64,000 nt of DNA from Gorsachius magnificus (GCA_034008185.1 CM067083.1:120116837-120180836), one strand, 5' to 3'. Shown: positions 1-14,915, counted from the first letter of the stretch. Program-made: numbers and translations. Notes: a model not told the origin generated them from the sequence alone.

Positions 1-433
1 CAGCAAGCATGACGCTGAGTTTCCACTAGTTTTCGGGGGAGGCACAACGAAGTAAAACCAGAATTTCACACCCAATGCTTGAGTTCCTGCATCCCCAGAT
101 GAAGGTCCAGAAGACCATTAACACGTCCCTAGTCCATGATTGGGTTTGGCTGTTGCTTTCATACCTGTGTGTCTGCTGGTTACCTGAAGAGGAGTGGTCC
201 CATGCAGAGCAGCCCCGGCCATCCCCTACTGCTAAAACCTATGTGCTCCTCTCCATGCAAGTAAGAAGAACAAGGGACATCAAAATGACAAACTTCTTGG
301 GGAAAAAAACCAAACCACTAAGCCTGGAAGCAAATGTTTTGGACAACCTGTGTCTTCTATGAGAGTGTAGGGAGCTCCTCAACGCAGTAAGAGACTATAA
401 AATCCTGGGATTTTCCAAGGCAGCCTCATTATT

Positions 434-813
434 TAGAATCATAGAATCATAGAAGTTTGGGGTTGGAAGGGACCCCTAGAGGTCATCTAGTCCAACCCCC
501 CTGCAGTGAGCAGGGACACCACTAACTAGATCAGGTTGCTCAGAGCCCCATCCAACCTGGCCTGGAATGTTCCCAGGGACGGGGCCTCCACCACCTCTCT
601 GGGCAACCCCTTCCAGTGTTTCACCACCCTCATTGTAAAGAATTTCCTCCTTATATCCAGTCTAACCCTACCCTGGTTTAGTTTAAAACCATTAACCCTT
701 GTCCTGTCACAGCTGGCCCTACTAAAAAGATTTTCCCCATCTTTCCTATAGGCCCCCTTTAGGTACTGAAAGGCCGCAATCAGGTCTCCCCGCAGCCTTC
801 TCTTCTCCAGGCT
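434..813 (-). mobile_element. CR1 LINE 3' fragment
   Basis: The plus strand begins with AGAATCATAGAATCATAGAA, the reverse complement of the CR1 3' terminal repeat. The minus strand from 819 to 526 encodes a typical CR1 ORF2 C-terminus, with [31 protein letters not shown] and [17 protein letters not shown] visible. The copy is 5'-truncated in the SLEKRRL region, as is usual for CR1, and is dead as an element. It lies in the RUNX2 intron in the same orientation as the gene. Confidence 0.93.
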
Positions 814-3800
814 TTGCATTATTTGCTCCTGGAAGTGCTTCCATTCATAACTATCTCCACTGGACTTTTTTTTTTCCTTTGGCAGAAAAAAAGCACTATA
901 TTCTGCTGTGAGCTACACAAACCCAAATCCCATCCTTGCTGCAGAAACTCCAGCCCTACATCCATCCATCTCCCATTAACCCCCCCGAGCCCTAAGGCTG
1001 ACTGCCTCTGCCCTGGACTGGCTGTTTAAGAACATCCTGCCCAAAACTCAGCAAAGCATTGCAAGCGCATTAGATGCAAGTTGTCGTGCAAAGTTAAGCC
1101 TGTCCTTATGGGTTTTGCAAGCTGCTAATTCAGTGCCTAAGCCAGGTGTTTAACCTGCTCAGGGGGTGATGCCTCCTACCGAAGGCGCCCCGGGGGGGAT
1201 GGAGGGGAGGGAGGTGAGTGACACAACTGCATTTGGCTGCGAGGAATGGAATCTTTTTTTTTAAGGGCTCTGGCAGGGGGCTGACCCTTTTGCCGACAGT
1301 TGTAAAGTTTGTTTAGTAACGGGGAGCCTCCTGTGAACTTAAAAACAATAGGAAAACAGAGTCCTGGAGAATAAATCTTGCCCCCTGCCCCAGTCGCCTG
1401 TGCATTTGGCTACCAGAAGGTAACAAATCCCCAGGAATGCGGGCGGCGGGGGGGATGCGCCTGCGAGACGGAGCTGGAGGGTGGCCAACACAAGCAGTGG
1501 GCGATGCCATTCACCGCACGGTAAACTGCACTGGTGAAGACCCGGGGAAAGCCTGGGAAAGGCTGGGGCTACCGCAGGCAAGGTGTCCCCTACAATGGCT
1601 CCGGCTGCTTCTGCAGGGAGCTCTTCAGGAGCTCGTCCCACAGAAACCCCAAATACCTCTTAAACTCCATCTAGTCGTACTGAATTTATTAGAAAGTGGG
1701 CATGGTGGAGAAGGTTGGTCCAAACAGGACCTGTTTTTTATTTCTGAATTCCTGAGTCTCCCTTGCCCATACACCGGGGGAGCTCAGAGGGCATTAATTT
1801 TTGGTCACTGGGCAGGACGTAGCATATGAGACAGGGAAACCTCTGTCTTATCACCAGTCCCCTGAGATGCACAATCCTCCCCCAAGTTCATTTTTTTAAA
1901 GAAGATTATAGCTCACAAGGCTTTCCTTTCACCCTGCTGTAACTACTCCATTATTTCACTGCTAAACAGAAATCCACCTCGGCATGACATTGTGGGTGCA
2001 ATCTGCTGGCAAAAGGAAAATCAAAGGAACAGAAGCTGTAAATGCCTAGTTATAAAACTCACAAGTCATTCAAACGGGCAGCTGTGAAGTTAATGGCTTT
2101 CAACGATGTACACAAGCACATACATACAGCCCTACCTATAGATATGCTTCGAGCTTGGAAAGACGTTACAACGCGTTGGATCTTCACTGGCACGTGCTTC
2201 GAATAATCTCTAACTATTTTATTATTATTTTGGTGAGTCGTCAAGTTTGGATGCCCACTACAGTGCACCAGTGGAAAATATCTCCTCAATGCAAGAGTGA
2301 GAAGGGTATTTTATACCGTTCTCTTAAACCAGGCAGAAATAACGCTGAAGTGCTTAAATTCTGGAAATACTCATCATCCCCGTGCTATTAGTATCATCTC
2401 AATAGCTCGTTCTATGTAAAGCAAGTTTCTTTCTTTGGGTTTTATTTTGCGGGTAGCAAATACTTGTTTAATTCACAGGATCAAAAAGTATGAACCTACA
2501 ATTGGAAAAAGGGGATTGTATGGGGCCCAAGCCAACCGTCAGAACCCATGAATAGAGGCTTTGCCACCATCTTCAAGCAGGAGATGGCCTTGCCCTGAAG
2601 TCTTTACAGCTTGCACAAATTTGAATTTTATTATTTCCTTTGTTTTTAATCTTATATGACTCATTTTAAGGAATAATATAGCTGCTTCCACTGTAGTGGA
2701 TACAGTTATGTGTCTGCGAGGCCAAAAATTGATCCCCCAGTTACGGAATTTTAGATACAAGCTGTGTATTCTACCTTTTAGCTCTACCACTTGCTTTTTT
2801 TCCATGGAGAAAATAAGGCACACTCAAGCCATTGGCACCATTTATTAGAGGACAACACATGCAGATGCGGGTTTTCCTTTTTCTTTAAGCGCAACCCTGA
2901 TTTAATTCCACCAAAGAATGATGGAAAATAGAACGCAAAGTGCTCTTCCCCTTTTGTCCAAGAAAAGTAAACCAAGCAACGCTGGTGATGCTGAAGAAAT
3001 TGGATATCTTTTAGTGGTGCGTTGCCTTGGGTTTTTTTACAAGTAAAACTCATCTGTCTTAACCAATTTAAATGAAGTAAAAAGGCAACAACAGAAAAGA
3101 GGGATGGAAAACTTTTTCCAGCTTCAGCACAAACTGCGAGGAAGTCAAGGCTTAAAAAAAGAAAGTGATTTTTTTCAGTAAAAGTCTACAGAGAGCTCAG
3201 CACTATGACAAAGGACAAAATTTGGTTTTTAACTCTTCCCCAGGTAGGACGGATCATTCCTTGTCCTTTCGCTCCAGCTTCCCACAAGGCCCCTGGGATT
3301 ATTCTCCTTTTGGCACCAGAAAAGCAGTTTGGCTGTCGGTGTGCCCATCGTTTTGATGCACAAACAAGCCATTCCTCCCTTGACAAAAGACTCTGTGTGC
3401 TCACCATTCCCCTTCATCAAAGGACCAACATTAGACTAGGACTGAACCCAATTTCTAATCCCTGATGGATTTAGATGGCCAAACTACTGCCAAGGGTGAT
3501 CTGCTGTCAAGTCTACCCCCCAGCATCTGGCAGCATTTCCACCAAAACATTGGTTTAAAGTTATGTATCTTGTATACAGTAGGGAAAATACGCTCCCTCC
3601 TCCCTGATACTGGTGTTTCAATGCATCAGTTGAAGGGAACATCTATTCCCGACACTCCCTCTCTCACCAGGTGTGGTGGTAATTTACTTCCTGCACATCG
3701 CTCTGATTTGACAGTAAAAAGTGGGTTTTTTCCGGTTTTGCACTTCTTTGATAAAGTTTCTTGATAGTGTTTGAGAGTGGCTGATACTACTCGTTGCTAA

Positions 3801-4469
3801 AGTTTTCATACTGTTTCTTGCTTTCTTGTTACTTGTGGCATAAATCTTCACTAAAATGGATGCTCGTATAAAACTGATCTAAGAGAATTGTGGCTGCTGA
3901 ATTTAAAGGGAAAGTCAAGGCTTGCTCATTTGACAGTTAAGGCAGCTGTACCTCTACCAAGCTCTGTGGTTTTCACAACTTCGTATTTAGTGTTTCGATG
4001 CCTACTTGTCTGCTTTCACAAAAACAGCAACACAAAAAAACCTGCTCAAAGGCCTTCTGCTGCACGGAGCAGCTCCCACGCCCCTGCCAGGCAGGGATGG
4101 GCACCCAGCTCCTGCTGGCTGCTGGGAGCATCCTGGGTACAAGGGGATGGGCTCTGCCCACGCCAACCCAGGCGCGGGACCACGGTCACCCTGCCACAGC
4201 AGGATCAGAAGCGCCACTGCATTGCCAAAAGGTATCACATCCCCCATCACGCCAGACCAGCGTAACCCCAGTCACCTGTAAGAGTGGCAGGAGGTGACAT
4301 GCCAGGGAGAAGGACAAGGCGTGCCGTAATTAAAACCTGCCCTTCGTATTTGATTTTGCGGGTGCGTGTGAGCTAAGTGGCCTCCTTTAAAGTAAGGTAA
4401 CATAATTTCCACTTGCTGTAGTTTCTAAAGGTACCTTGCTTATCCTAAACTTAAGCACAACTCATTCTG
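814..4469. other. Intronic sequence without recognised features
   Basis: A moderately GC-rich portion (1150-1650) is followed by mixed unique sequence. A 130-codon plus-strand frame at 1437-1829 has no recognisable domain and is not called. Confidence 0.5.
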
Positions 4470-5045
4470 ATCACAGAATCACAGAATGGCAAGGGTTGGA
4501 AGGGACCTCGGGAGATCATCCAGTCCAACCCCCCTGCTCAAGCAGGCTCACCCAGAGCAGGGGGCACAGGACTTCATCCAGGCGGGTTGAGTATCTCCAG
4601 AGAAAGAGACTCCACAACCCCCCCTGGGCAGCCTGTTCCAGGGCTCTGTCACCCTCAAAGTCAACAAGTTCTCCTCATATTCAAATGAAACCTCTTATGT
4701 CTCAGTTTGTGCCCATTGCCCCTTGTCCTGTCACTGGGCACCACTGCAGAGTCTGGCTCCATCTTCATGACATCCACCCTTAAGATATTTGTATGTGTTG
4801 ATGAGGTCCCCTCTCAGTCTTCTCTTCTCCAGGCTAAACAAGCCCACTCCTCAGCCTTTCCTCATAGGGGAGATCTCCAGTCCCTTTATCATCCTCGTTG
4901 CTCTCCTCTGAACTCTCTCTAGGAGTTCCTCATCTTTCCTGAATCGGGGAGCCCAGAGCTGGACACAGTACCCCACGTGGGGTCTCACAGGGCAGAGCAG
5001 AGGGGGAGGAGAACCTCCCTCGCCCTGCTGGCCACGCTCCTCTGA
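4470..5045 (-). mobile_element. CR1 LINE 3' fragment, diverged
   Basis: It starts with TCACAGAATCACAGAATGG, followed by GGTTGGAAGGGACCTC and CAGTCCAACCCCCCTGC, hallmarks of the CR1 3' end in reverse orientation. Later parts match the reverse-strand reverse transcriptase tail (TTCTCTTCTCCAGGCTAAAC, TTGCTCTCCTCTG, CCCAGAGCTGGACACAGTA). Frames are broken throughout. It belongs to a different CR1 subfamily from the copy at the left end, judging by the internal sequence. Confidence 0.92.
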
Positions 5046-8000
5046 TGGGGTTCTCTGTTACGCAGTTTCGGTACGTAGACATGATGATACGTTCCTTCCC
5101 TGCCTCTAATTTTGTTCAGAGGCAGCGCCGTTTATTGCTGCTTCAGTACACTGACAAGCAAGCTTATGGGTGTATGCAAACAAACACGCCCGCGCCCTCA
5201 CACATGCTAAAAATGACATTTTGGTGTCTGCTCACAAGAAGAAGAGGATTAATTATGCACAAACATAACAACTTTCTTCAACTCTGCCTGGAGATGTGAA
5301 AGAGAAGTGGCCCTGTAATCGCGTCTCTTCGGAGAATACTGCCATATGGTTTTAACAGAGGTTTATTTCCTGAAGCAAGAGAGGACTGCAGATTCTCAAT
5401 CCAACTCAAATAATTATGCAGACAATTTCACTCCATTACTTTCAGTGGAACCCAAGCTGTGTGGTCCTTACATGCTTGCTGACACCTTTAAAGAGACATT
5501 AAACCATTTTTACATAAAATTCCCTTAATGGGTGGGATATAGGATGAATTTCCTGGAAGATTAGCACCTGTCGCATTGCATAAGGCTTGCCCCTGCCTGC
5601 TGCATTAATTCCCTTCAGTTGGTGGACAGCAAAACTGTGGCTGAAGCCTCCAGAATACGGAAGCATCGACCCTATCTCTGCAGAGGGAAACTTCTCCCCT
5701 TGCCGAGGTTTCCTACGCAATTGTTTTACCTCCCACGTTCGACCCTGAAATAGCGCAGGACTTCAGTACAAATGGGTGCCCTCCATTAAGCACGAGGAAA
5801 TTGAAATATAGCCTTAAATTTCAGTGTTGGGCTATGCTATGAGCACAAGGAGGAGACTTGGCTCGGCTGCCAACCTTCCCCCTCAACTAGATAGATCGCA
5901 GTCTAAAACTTCCAACCTTTCAATCAGCAACGGGTAAGAATCCAGGCAAAACGAAACCGCTTTTACTCGAAACGAGAAAGCGTTTATTAAAACATCACCT
6001 ACCCAACTCTGAATGTAAACTACAGGAATCCTGTAAAAATAGGGATGTTAACCAAGACACACAGCGATTAAAGGATATTTTAAAGGGAGAAGCGAGACCA
6101 CCCCTAAAGCATGGAAATATCCCTTTTGGACTAAAATGCAAGCTGGCTCTTTTTGGTAACTGTGTCTGATTTTTGTTACAGTAGCTAGTTTATGGAATTA
6201 GCAAACATAGTCCATTTCAGACTAGCGAATCCAATTAAATCAGAAGAAAGCATACACATACTTTCAGTGTGCCAATCTGCCTATGGTGTTAGAAAGACAT
6301 AATTCCCAGTAGCAACGGGGTGAGGGAAGGGGAATAAGGTTTGCCACAGGATCGGGGGATTTTTCGTAGTGTAAAATGTTAATTTCTTCAGCTCAAAAAG
6401 GTCCATTTAAAGAAAAAAGAAACCAGGACTATGAGATCAGATCAGAAATTGGGTATATACCAGCAGCAAACCACAGGGCACAACCAGACGGTGCACGGGG
6501 TTGTTTTCTTGATGGTTTGCAAATCTTGGCGCAGCTCGAGGCTACTGAACGCGCACCTTCCTCGGCCGGGCATGGCAGCTCTGCAACGGTTAATGGCCCA
6601 TTCTGCATGTGTGTGGCCTGAGCAGCACAGAAAACGAGCAGGAAACATGTTTCTAATCTTCTTCTAGCGGCAATTTCAACATTATGCTACAGATAAATTA
6701 CGGTAATGTAAATAGTAAAATCCAGTTGTCAGTTCTTCGGTTCTGTGCCTGCCACCACCTTCGGTTTTTGCAGGCGGGACGGGCACAGGATGCTCTGCTA
6801 CGGGGCATCGACTCCTGACGGTGCCATATGCAGGGCAGTCTCCTCTCTGCTTTCTCACCCACATTTTATCCCTTTGCATTGTAAGCTCTGGGGAATTTTC
6901 TCCCATTTCAAGTCTGGGGAGCGTGGTACCGAAAGATAACCCTCCTAGCCGTGGTGTCCATACACCTTATTACAAAGCACTTGCACTTCTGATATAACTG
7001 TAAAAGTGTATTGACCACTATCAAAGCCGCCCTTACTAATAGACCCAAATAAGGTTGGTTTGTTAAGTCAACAGTACTTTCTCGGTCCCATGGCCGAGCA
7101 AAATGCTCTGGACCGAGCCTTTCAGCACAGTGAAGAAATACTGAAGACGTTAGCAATGGCATTGTCTTTCTGTAATACTCTAAAAAAAGCTACAAACATA
7201 TTTTTGTCCAAGCTGGATTTAACAATGCTCTCCCTCGCCCCAAACCTTCTGTTTTCAAAACAAAACCTAAATTTCTGGCCAATGTTTCCTGTGGTGATCA
7301 TTGCGGTTAAACAATATTTGTGAGTTTTGCATGCTTGATAAGGTTCCTCAGCAGAAGAACTGCTTGTCAACTGAGGTGTGGCAAATGGAGATAGAGGTTA
7401 AACCCAGCAGAAATAGCCAGATCCAGTTCTTCTCTGAGTTCAGGGCAAAACTCTCACTTCAAGAAAAGCAAGATTTGGGTGGATACAGCTATTCCAGTTA
7501 GCGTTTGGTTTTGTGGGGAGAGGGGCAGCAGCTTTTTTTGTGTTATTCACCAAAACAGGAGGAAAATGCTTAAAAGGATAAGAGTGTCAGGGTTTGGCCA
7601 GCTGCACCTACTCTTCACGCTACATGCCACAAACGTCTAAAGTGGATCTTGGGGAAATTACCCATGGTGGTTTTGAGGTTTTAAATAAGGACCAAAAAAA
7701 AAAGACAGGAAAACTGCACTCAAACACTGATTCACTCTATAAATTGATTTAACTTTCTGACAGTTGAACTGAAAGTTCAAAGAGGCAACCTGGTTTATCA
7801 AGACGCAACCCTGCTTTGAAACAATTTAGCCAAAATGTCACCTTCTTCCTTGAGAAGATTTTGGCTCTCCAAAAGTATCATCCATTAATTCTGAAGCATG
7901 ACAAGTCATATATTTGATGCACTTTCTTCCCAGTCTGACATGGAGAAGTGCGACCAGACCTGCATAGAGACCTGCTCAATGGGCAGGACCATGACTATGT

Positions 8001-10641
8001 ATAAGAAGTCAATCTTAGCTCAGTAATAAAAACAAGTGCCAGCGCTTTACAAATGACGAGCAAGAATTGGTGTCCTCGCCAATGAATAACATCAGGCAAT
8101 TTGGGGACTTTGCATAAATGTTAGGAACTCAGCAGTCATATAAAAATGTGCTAATCACATGAAGCAGCAGTAAAAACTCCTACGCGTGTGGTTATAATGG
8201 CTGGCATTCATGGGCCAACACTGATGCGCTGGTGAAAGTACAATGAGATCTCTGATCACAATCGAGAACAACCTTAGTTTTATGCCGTGCCCCGAAGGCA
8301 AAACTTTGGAAAATGCCAGTGTTACCGTGGCCTTTTCAGAAATGGCACAGCCCGTTGGTTCCTTATCTTGATGGGGATTTCCACTCATCTTGGTTCTTTA
8401 AGATGGAACCTGTAAAGCTTTTTTCCCCATACCTGAACACGCTGGATGCCTGCTTACATGACTACTATGTGCAGGTTGGACTCTCTTGCCCATGTCAGAC
8501 TGGGGAGAAAGTGTGTTAAATACAGGACTCATAATACTCCAGAATTAACGGGTCATACTTTGGGAGAGCCAAAACCCACTCAAGGGGGGAAAGGAGTCTA
8601 TCTGCCTTGTACTGAGGTCTCCAGGAAATTGCCAACACTGAAAATAACAATTTAATGGGACATTTCACCAATTAATCTTGAAATTATGGGCTTGTTGGAC
8701 ATCATGCCTGCCCCATCAGCACTGCTCAGAGTTTATTAGCAGGTTCTAGAGCACTCTAGGTTATGGTCTGCCCCATGTCTTAGAAATTACTGAACTTAAA
8801 TCAGTGTGATTAATATGATCATTCAAAACATGCTGGATCCTTGGCTTTTAATGGAGCAACTAAGAGGGAAACAATTCACTGGCTAGCAGCACAAATAATA
8901 GTACTCACATATTTCTTTCCCTGCCTTTTCCCTTGTTTTATTCCTTACAAACCTAATCCATTTTTTTGTCTTCCTCTTCTTTATCTTCTGGCATCTTTCT
9001 CCAGAAAACAAACCAACAGAGACCACCAAACATTTCTTCTTTGATGTCTTTCATTCACCTTATTTTTCCTTCCTCTTAGCATTTGCTGTACATGTATTTT
9101 TGGGTGCTTTTACCCCCTCCCATTCACTAACCCTTCATTGCTCTAGCTGTAACAGCACAGGACGTTTAAGTCTACTTTCTCAAAAATTACAGTTTTAGTA
9201 ATCTGCTCTGTGAACCATAAGCTTTTAGAGATGGGTACACTACTGGAGAAGTTAGTTATTTCTTGGCTGTACCAGGCACCCTTTACCCCCTGGTTGTACC
9301 CTGGCCAACACGTGTGGAGCAGCAGGAGAGAATTCACCATTTCCACAGCTTTGCTTTTCTACCTGAGGTTTTCTACACCAGCACTTCGATGAACGGGAGG
9401 GACATGCTGGACAGTAACACATGGAGGAACACACCTGGCATCCCAAATTACTCCCATGTGTTCACTGTTACTAAAGAGAGACAAGGTTAGCTCCATTTCA
9501 GAAATATTTATACAGGCAGTGTGGAGAAGTGACAGAAAAGTAAGTTATTAATTACAAAAGACAACAAAAAAGGTCATTGCAATACTGCAAGCCAAAGTGA
9601 AATGGGATTTCACAGTGACTGCTCTGGTACCTTGCATTTAGAAATGCATCGAGCCAAACTTTTCACAAACAACTTCACAATTTATTACTGTCCATAATGT
9701 AGAAATGGATTAGGTAAAAACTGACCAAAAAAAAAAAAGTTTTTCTCATTTACGTCAGGCTGCAGAATTCCAGATTAAAACAGCCTGGAGGCTTTCTCCC
9801 CTCTCAATTATTTTTTCCCCCTTAGGGGAGAAATGACCAGCTAGGTCTTGCAGCAGCAGGTTTATGGCTACTACACTGTCAACATTTCCAGGAGAAGCCT
9901 CTGTTTTTAGGGGTTTCTGACACCATTGTAGAGCTCACTCAGACTAACATTTGGTTTGCCTAAAAAAACTCTATAAATTTTTAAATAACGCTTTAAAAAA
10001 TAAATCTTGCTTAGGTGCTCAGCTAACGGGAACTGACTTTTTTGGAGCTCACTTTCCGTTCCCAAAGGAAGCTGTTCTCAGCGAGTCGTTTAACTGAAAC
10101 CTGGTCGCTGTCCACTTTGCAGCCCTGCTATTCACCACGAAGCTCGGATGGGCCATCAGCATGGAGGGTAACCGAGCCCGACCCGATCGGGGCTGTGCTC
10201 ACATGGCCTCTTCAGGTTGCGGCTGTGCCAGCAGACGAGGTTATCATGCCTGGCCTCTCTCTGCTGTTAATCACTCATCTTTGACCACAGCTACCGCTGA
10301 TTTGGAGCAGGTACTCTGCTAAGCCAACTCAGATTGACTGATACTGATTAGAGGAGCACTGGGGAATGGTGTCCTTCCCAGACAGCACAGGCATGGCTGG
10401 AAGAGGACACCCAAGGAGCCCTTTGGTCCCCAGCCCCTGGGAGGATGTGCAAAGCAAAGCCACGTGCCCTCCCTAAGCAGTGTTATGCTGGTCTACAGGG
10501 CTTACTAATTTCCCAATTTCCCAGGAGAGCTGCAGGGAGGCTAAGGTGCTTATGGCAGATGCCTTCACCTTGACACCTCCTGCCTTTCCTACTGTATTTG
10601 TGGTATCAGCTATCAGCTTCCTCCACTAGACGTGGCCATGA
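5046..10641. other. Intronic sequence without recognised features
   Basis: AT-rich unique sequence with short A runs (about 7693 and 9728). No exon, RNA gene or named repeat is seen. Confidence 0.5.
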
Positions 10642-10812
10642 GAAATCATAAAATCGTCTAGGTTGGAAAAGACGTGTCCAGTCGTTAATCTAGCACTGCC
10701 ATCCCACAACTAAACCATGTCTCTAAGCACCTCATCTACCCGTCTTGTAAATACCTCCAGGGATGGGGACTCGACCACCTCCCCGGGCAGTCCATTCCAG
10801 AGTCTGAATGCT
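10642..10812 (-). mobile_element. Short CR1 LINE fragment
   Basis: AAATCATAAAATCGTCTAGG, GGTTGGAAAAGAC, CTAGCACTGCCATCCCAC and CTCATCTACC match the CR1 3' region in reverse orientation, close to the subfamily of the long copy near 55.3 kb. Similarity fades after the CCATTCCAGAG segment. Confidence 0.85.
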
Positions 10813-12480
10813 GAATGCAAAGTCCACCTGAGCTCAGGAAGGAGCTCAGGGAAATGCCCCAACCTGACCCACTTTCTTCTCTTTTCCTCCTTTACAAAAA
10901 TCTTGTCTTAATCCAGAGGGAAAAGAAGGGAGCTTCCCCATGGACATGCATGTTTATGAACTGCCATGGGCTGTCCGTATTTACATATAATAAGAAGCAA
11001 ATGTTGTCAGGGACACCAAAAGGTTAGTGCAGGGACAGACACCACTTGCTAGACCATTGCAGGCACGGAGTAGAGGAATGGCCCAGAGGATTGCGAGTTA
11101 AGGAACTGGAAATCCTGCCTGTTCAAAGGGGCTGCACAAAGTGGAAAAACCAAACTCACTACTTACTCAAATGCCTTGTCTAAGGAGGGTCGTAACATGT
11201 TAAGGAAGAGCAGATTAAGGATATGTTGTTATAAATCCAGAGGTGCAAGTTTAGACAACTCTAGAGTTGGAACGACTAACTGAGTTATCATTCACACAGA
11301 AAGTCAAAAGCGATGCTAAGCTGCGACTTACTGAGCCTGACTGAGTCTGAGACTGAGCCTGTCCACGCTCACGGTACAGTCTCACTTTCTCGCACGGAGC
11401 TCACGATCGTGCTCGTTGCCTCTGTCCTGGAGAAGTGTTGCAACTTCGCCCTACCCAGCAAGCAAAGGAGGCCTCAGGGGAATTCAAAAGCAAATTTCTT
11501 AAATCAGCTCTTGGTTGCTGTATTCTAAACATTATAGACTGTGGGAATTACAGAGTTCCAGGTAAATGAATGCAAGGTATTGTTCCATACCCAAAATATC
11601 TGAGAAGTCAAGACTGGTAAAATTTAGGGCCTAAAATAGCTGCCAAAGTCTCTCTTAAAGAAGTGTCTCCCCAACCAGGCTGAGAAATCATTTCTGTTTT
11701 GAATGAGTCCCTCAAAACAACACTAACACAGTTTCAGCTGTTGTCTTGCGAGCAATAGTGCTTCTGAGGCTGAGAACGGAGAACTGGCAAACTATTTTTA
11801 CGCAACCCAACAAACCCAGCTATGTTAAGGGCTTCAACAAGTAATTTTTAAAAGAGAACGTAAATGCTGATCTAAAAATTGGCTTGACTGTTGCCAGTAC
11901 AGGACCAGACAGATACACAGCCAATTCCCGGGGTGAAACGGGTTACCCGGACCTGGATGGCAACCATCTGCGCATGTGCTCTCTGCCTGTGGCAAGTGTG
12001 CAGCGATTCCACTTATCTTAAGCCTCTTTTATGGAGGGCTAAGCTAAATCAAATCAACTTACATTTATGGGGGCCCAAGAACACCTACCGGGCAGCTGCT
12101 GTGGCTCAGCTGACATGTGGGAACACAGACATCCCCTGTAACTTGATCATGTGTCTAAGCCCTGAAATTTTCTCAGTATGGACTCAACTGGAGGCTGAAA
12201 TTAAGTGCCATTTCAGGTCTTCTTTCAGACTGAAGTGGTGCACAGGTCTGGTGTTAACACTTCACAGGAGGGCAAATTCCATGCGTACATACCAAAGCTA
12301 TAGTGATTCTGTAAGTTAAATATAAACAGTTTTGTTTGTGTTGAAATATTTTAACATCTGTCTACAGGGTTGGGAGCCCGAATAATAGTAATACACTGCT
12401 ACACAAGAATCAAATGATGATAATTATGGAATGGAAAACAAAAACTCATGATAGGCTGTTGCATAAGCAGGCAGTACTAT

Positions 12481-12507
12481 TATGTGTATATATATATGTA
12501 TATGTAG
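12481..12507. repeat. TA/TG microsatellite
   Basis: A short alternating TATG/TATA tract. Confidence 0.85.
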
Positions 12508-14732
12508 GCATATAGCATAATAAAAGAAAATGCAAAAAACTCAATAAAACTCAGTAAGAAAAATTTAAATGTTAAAAGTCTGTCTCATTGAATAAGTGAG
12601 ACTGTGGTTGGAAACACAGCAACAGATATTTATACACAAGTCTTCAACATTTCAACTCTCTTTGCAACGTAAAACCAACAAAAACCAATGGTGCTCTCAT
12701 GAAAATGCCAAATTCACAACACAGAGACTCCTCCTCCCCATCAGGCGGGGTATTCATTATTATTTTAAATGTGCAGAGTCTAAAAAGCTGTACAAATATT
12801 TGAGCGTGGTGTGTATCCTTTTAATTCTGCACATACTCATCTTGTTGTTCCATCAAGCACTTGGCATCAAAGGTTTTCTTTATGTGCAGGTGTGAAAGGT
12901 GTGTGTACAAATGAAGGAACTTTCTTGCTAGCTATTCAGTCTGGAAGAGCACATGAAAGAGCCTGATTATAACAACCCAGGGATTCAATTTTACTCTGAA
13001 CTAGGACTCCCAGGCTCCAGAGCGGCTCATGTCCTCTTGGCACATCCAAGACTTGCACTGCAGGACTTTTGCAGGAGTCCCTGCGCTAGAGAAATGTTCC
13101 CTTACTACAGAGGTGGATACAAACAGCTATGTCTGTCTTTTCTACCAGTAACTGTTGCCTTAAAATGTCAAATGTGTTTGGTGAGATTGATTTGCAAATG
13201 AGCCGCACACCCTGTCGGGTGCAAGCGACCTGCTCGAATTTACGTGTTTTTCAGTTCAGACAGGGAAATCGCCTTGTCCCCACAAAGTGAGGTTTGCCAA
13301 GGCCCATGCCCTCCCTGCAGCTCCAGATGGCTGTGACTGCAGTCATATATTCTGGCCAGTAGTTTCAAGGCTGGGGTTAAACAAGCAGTTTGTTCCTCTC
13401 TTACATAAGCACCGAAAGACAATACTACATTCGAGCTCATAAAAATATTTTAATTGGTGATGATTTCCAGACAACTATGTCAAAATTAACTCAGAGTTGA
13501 TGCCCACTTGCTTAAATTTCATTCATCTGGGTTCAAATTATTTGCTTAAAAGAAGAAACATTTCCTTTTATACACACTTTGGTTTCAACCTCCAAAACCA
13601 TTGCTAGAAATTAGTCCTAACCACCCAGTCGGCTGCCTCAGAAACCAAGCTCAAATCCATCACTTTAATGACATCAATAACAAATACACAACTTTAAACC
13701 CTATTGTGAACAGTGGCATACCGAGGAGCATGTGTAGCTGTCATCTCGTTAGTCACTAGAAAAACACCAATGAAACCAGAAGAGCCTAACCATGACAAAT
13801 TATTCAAGAGTTTAACCTGAGACATTAATGAGTGCTAAATAGCTTGTTTTCATGCTTGCTTAAGGAGATTTGTTTAAAATCCCACCAACCTCCCTTGAAT
13901 GTCGCTTGGCGAAGCCGTTCATTCTTGTCAAGCTGGTTTTCCTATTCCAGCTAAAACAGCAGGTTGCAAATGTTTAGTTAAGGATGCCTGCCTTCCCCAC
14001 CCCTCAAGACACACACGCGCACAGAGGCAACCACACTGGCTGTAAAGCTTCCTCCCCTCGGCTGCTCAAATGTGGCCGATTCACTCCCCAAAGTCAGAAA
14101 ATGTTATGGTTGATAAAGCATATGCATTGTGATCATTCGATAGGCAGTGATATAAAAGAAATGTGGAAAGAGCATCTATCCAGGATCCAGGAGTTTCACC
14201 TTTTCAGATGTTCCATTTTGTCTTGTTTTCGTCTCTCCGGGCCGTACTAGTGTGAAGCTCCTAAGCAGAGACTAGACGAGCTGGGTACTTGCCATTCTCT
14301 GAAAGCAGCACCAGGTATTTAACTTTGAGTAAGGGCTGATTTAATGAGAGGCTCACTCCTACAAGCCACCTTTACAGCCTGCAATGTCTTCAAGGAGTTG
14401 AAGGAACTGGAGTCTGGAACAACTATGTATACGTACTACAACTACAAATATGGAGCAGCAATATATGGAGGTCAATGTTAACAGGACAGTAAAAAAAGCT
14501 GGCTTCTTCCCATCTTGAGGATGGACTAATATGAAATAAAATTTAAAAAAAAAAAAAAAAGCAGTTTCCATTTATGAAGGGAAACTGAGACTTTCTGACT
14601 CATATTGGCATATAGCTTGGATGGGAACACGCTTTATAAACATAACCCTGGTAAACAAACACGTTTATTTTCACCATCTTCCTATATTCCTGTCATCCCT
14701 GGGTAGGGTACTGCCACAATTCATACTTCACA

Positions 14733-14915
14733 CAAGGGGAACTGAGGCCGAGAGAAAGAGGTACCCAATTTCCACTGCTATCAGTGAATAAGTCTGGACA
14801 TCCGCTTAGAGGGATTTTCAAACGCACAAATGTCATAAAGACGTCAGAGGCAGATGACAAACCTGGAGGACCCACGTTCAAATGCATCAGTCACCAAAGC
14901 ATCCTCCTACATCCC
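14733..14915 (-). mobile_element. Possible MIR-like SINE remnant
   Basis: AGGGGAACTGAGGCCGAGAG, then AGGCAGATGACAAACCTGG and CCCACGTTCAAATGC, resemble the reverse complement of MIR (GGGGAAACTGAGGC ... GGGATTCGAACCCAGG). Divergence is high, so this is tentative. Confidence 0.4.

Noticed and set aside
11891..12319. 142-codon open frame in the intron
   Set aside because: No recognisable domain, no paired splice sites noted, and surrounding sequence is non-coding.
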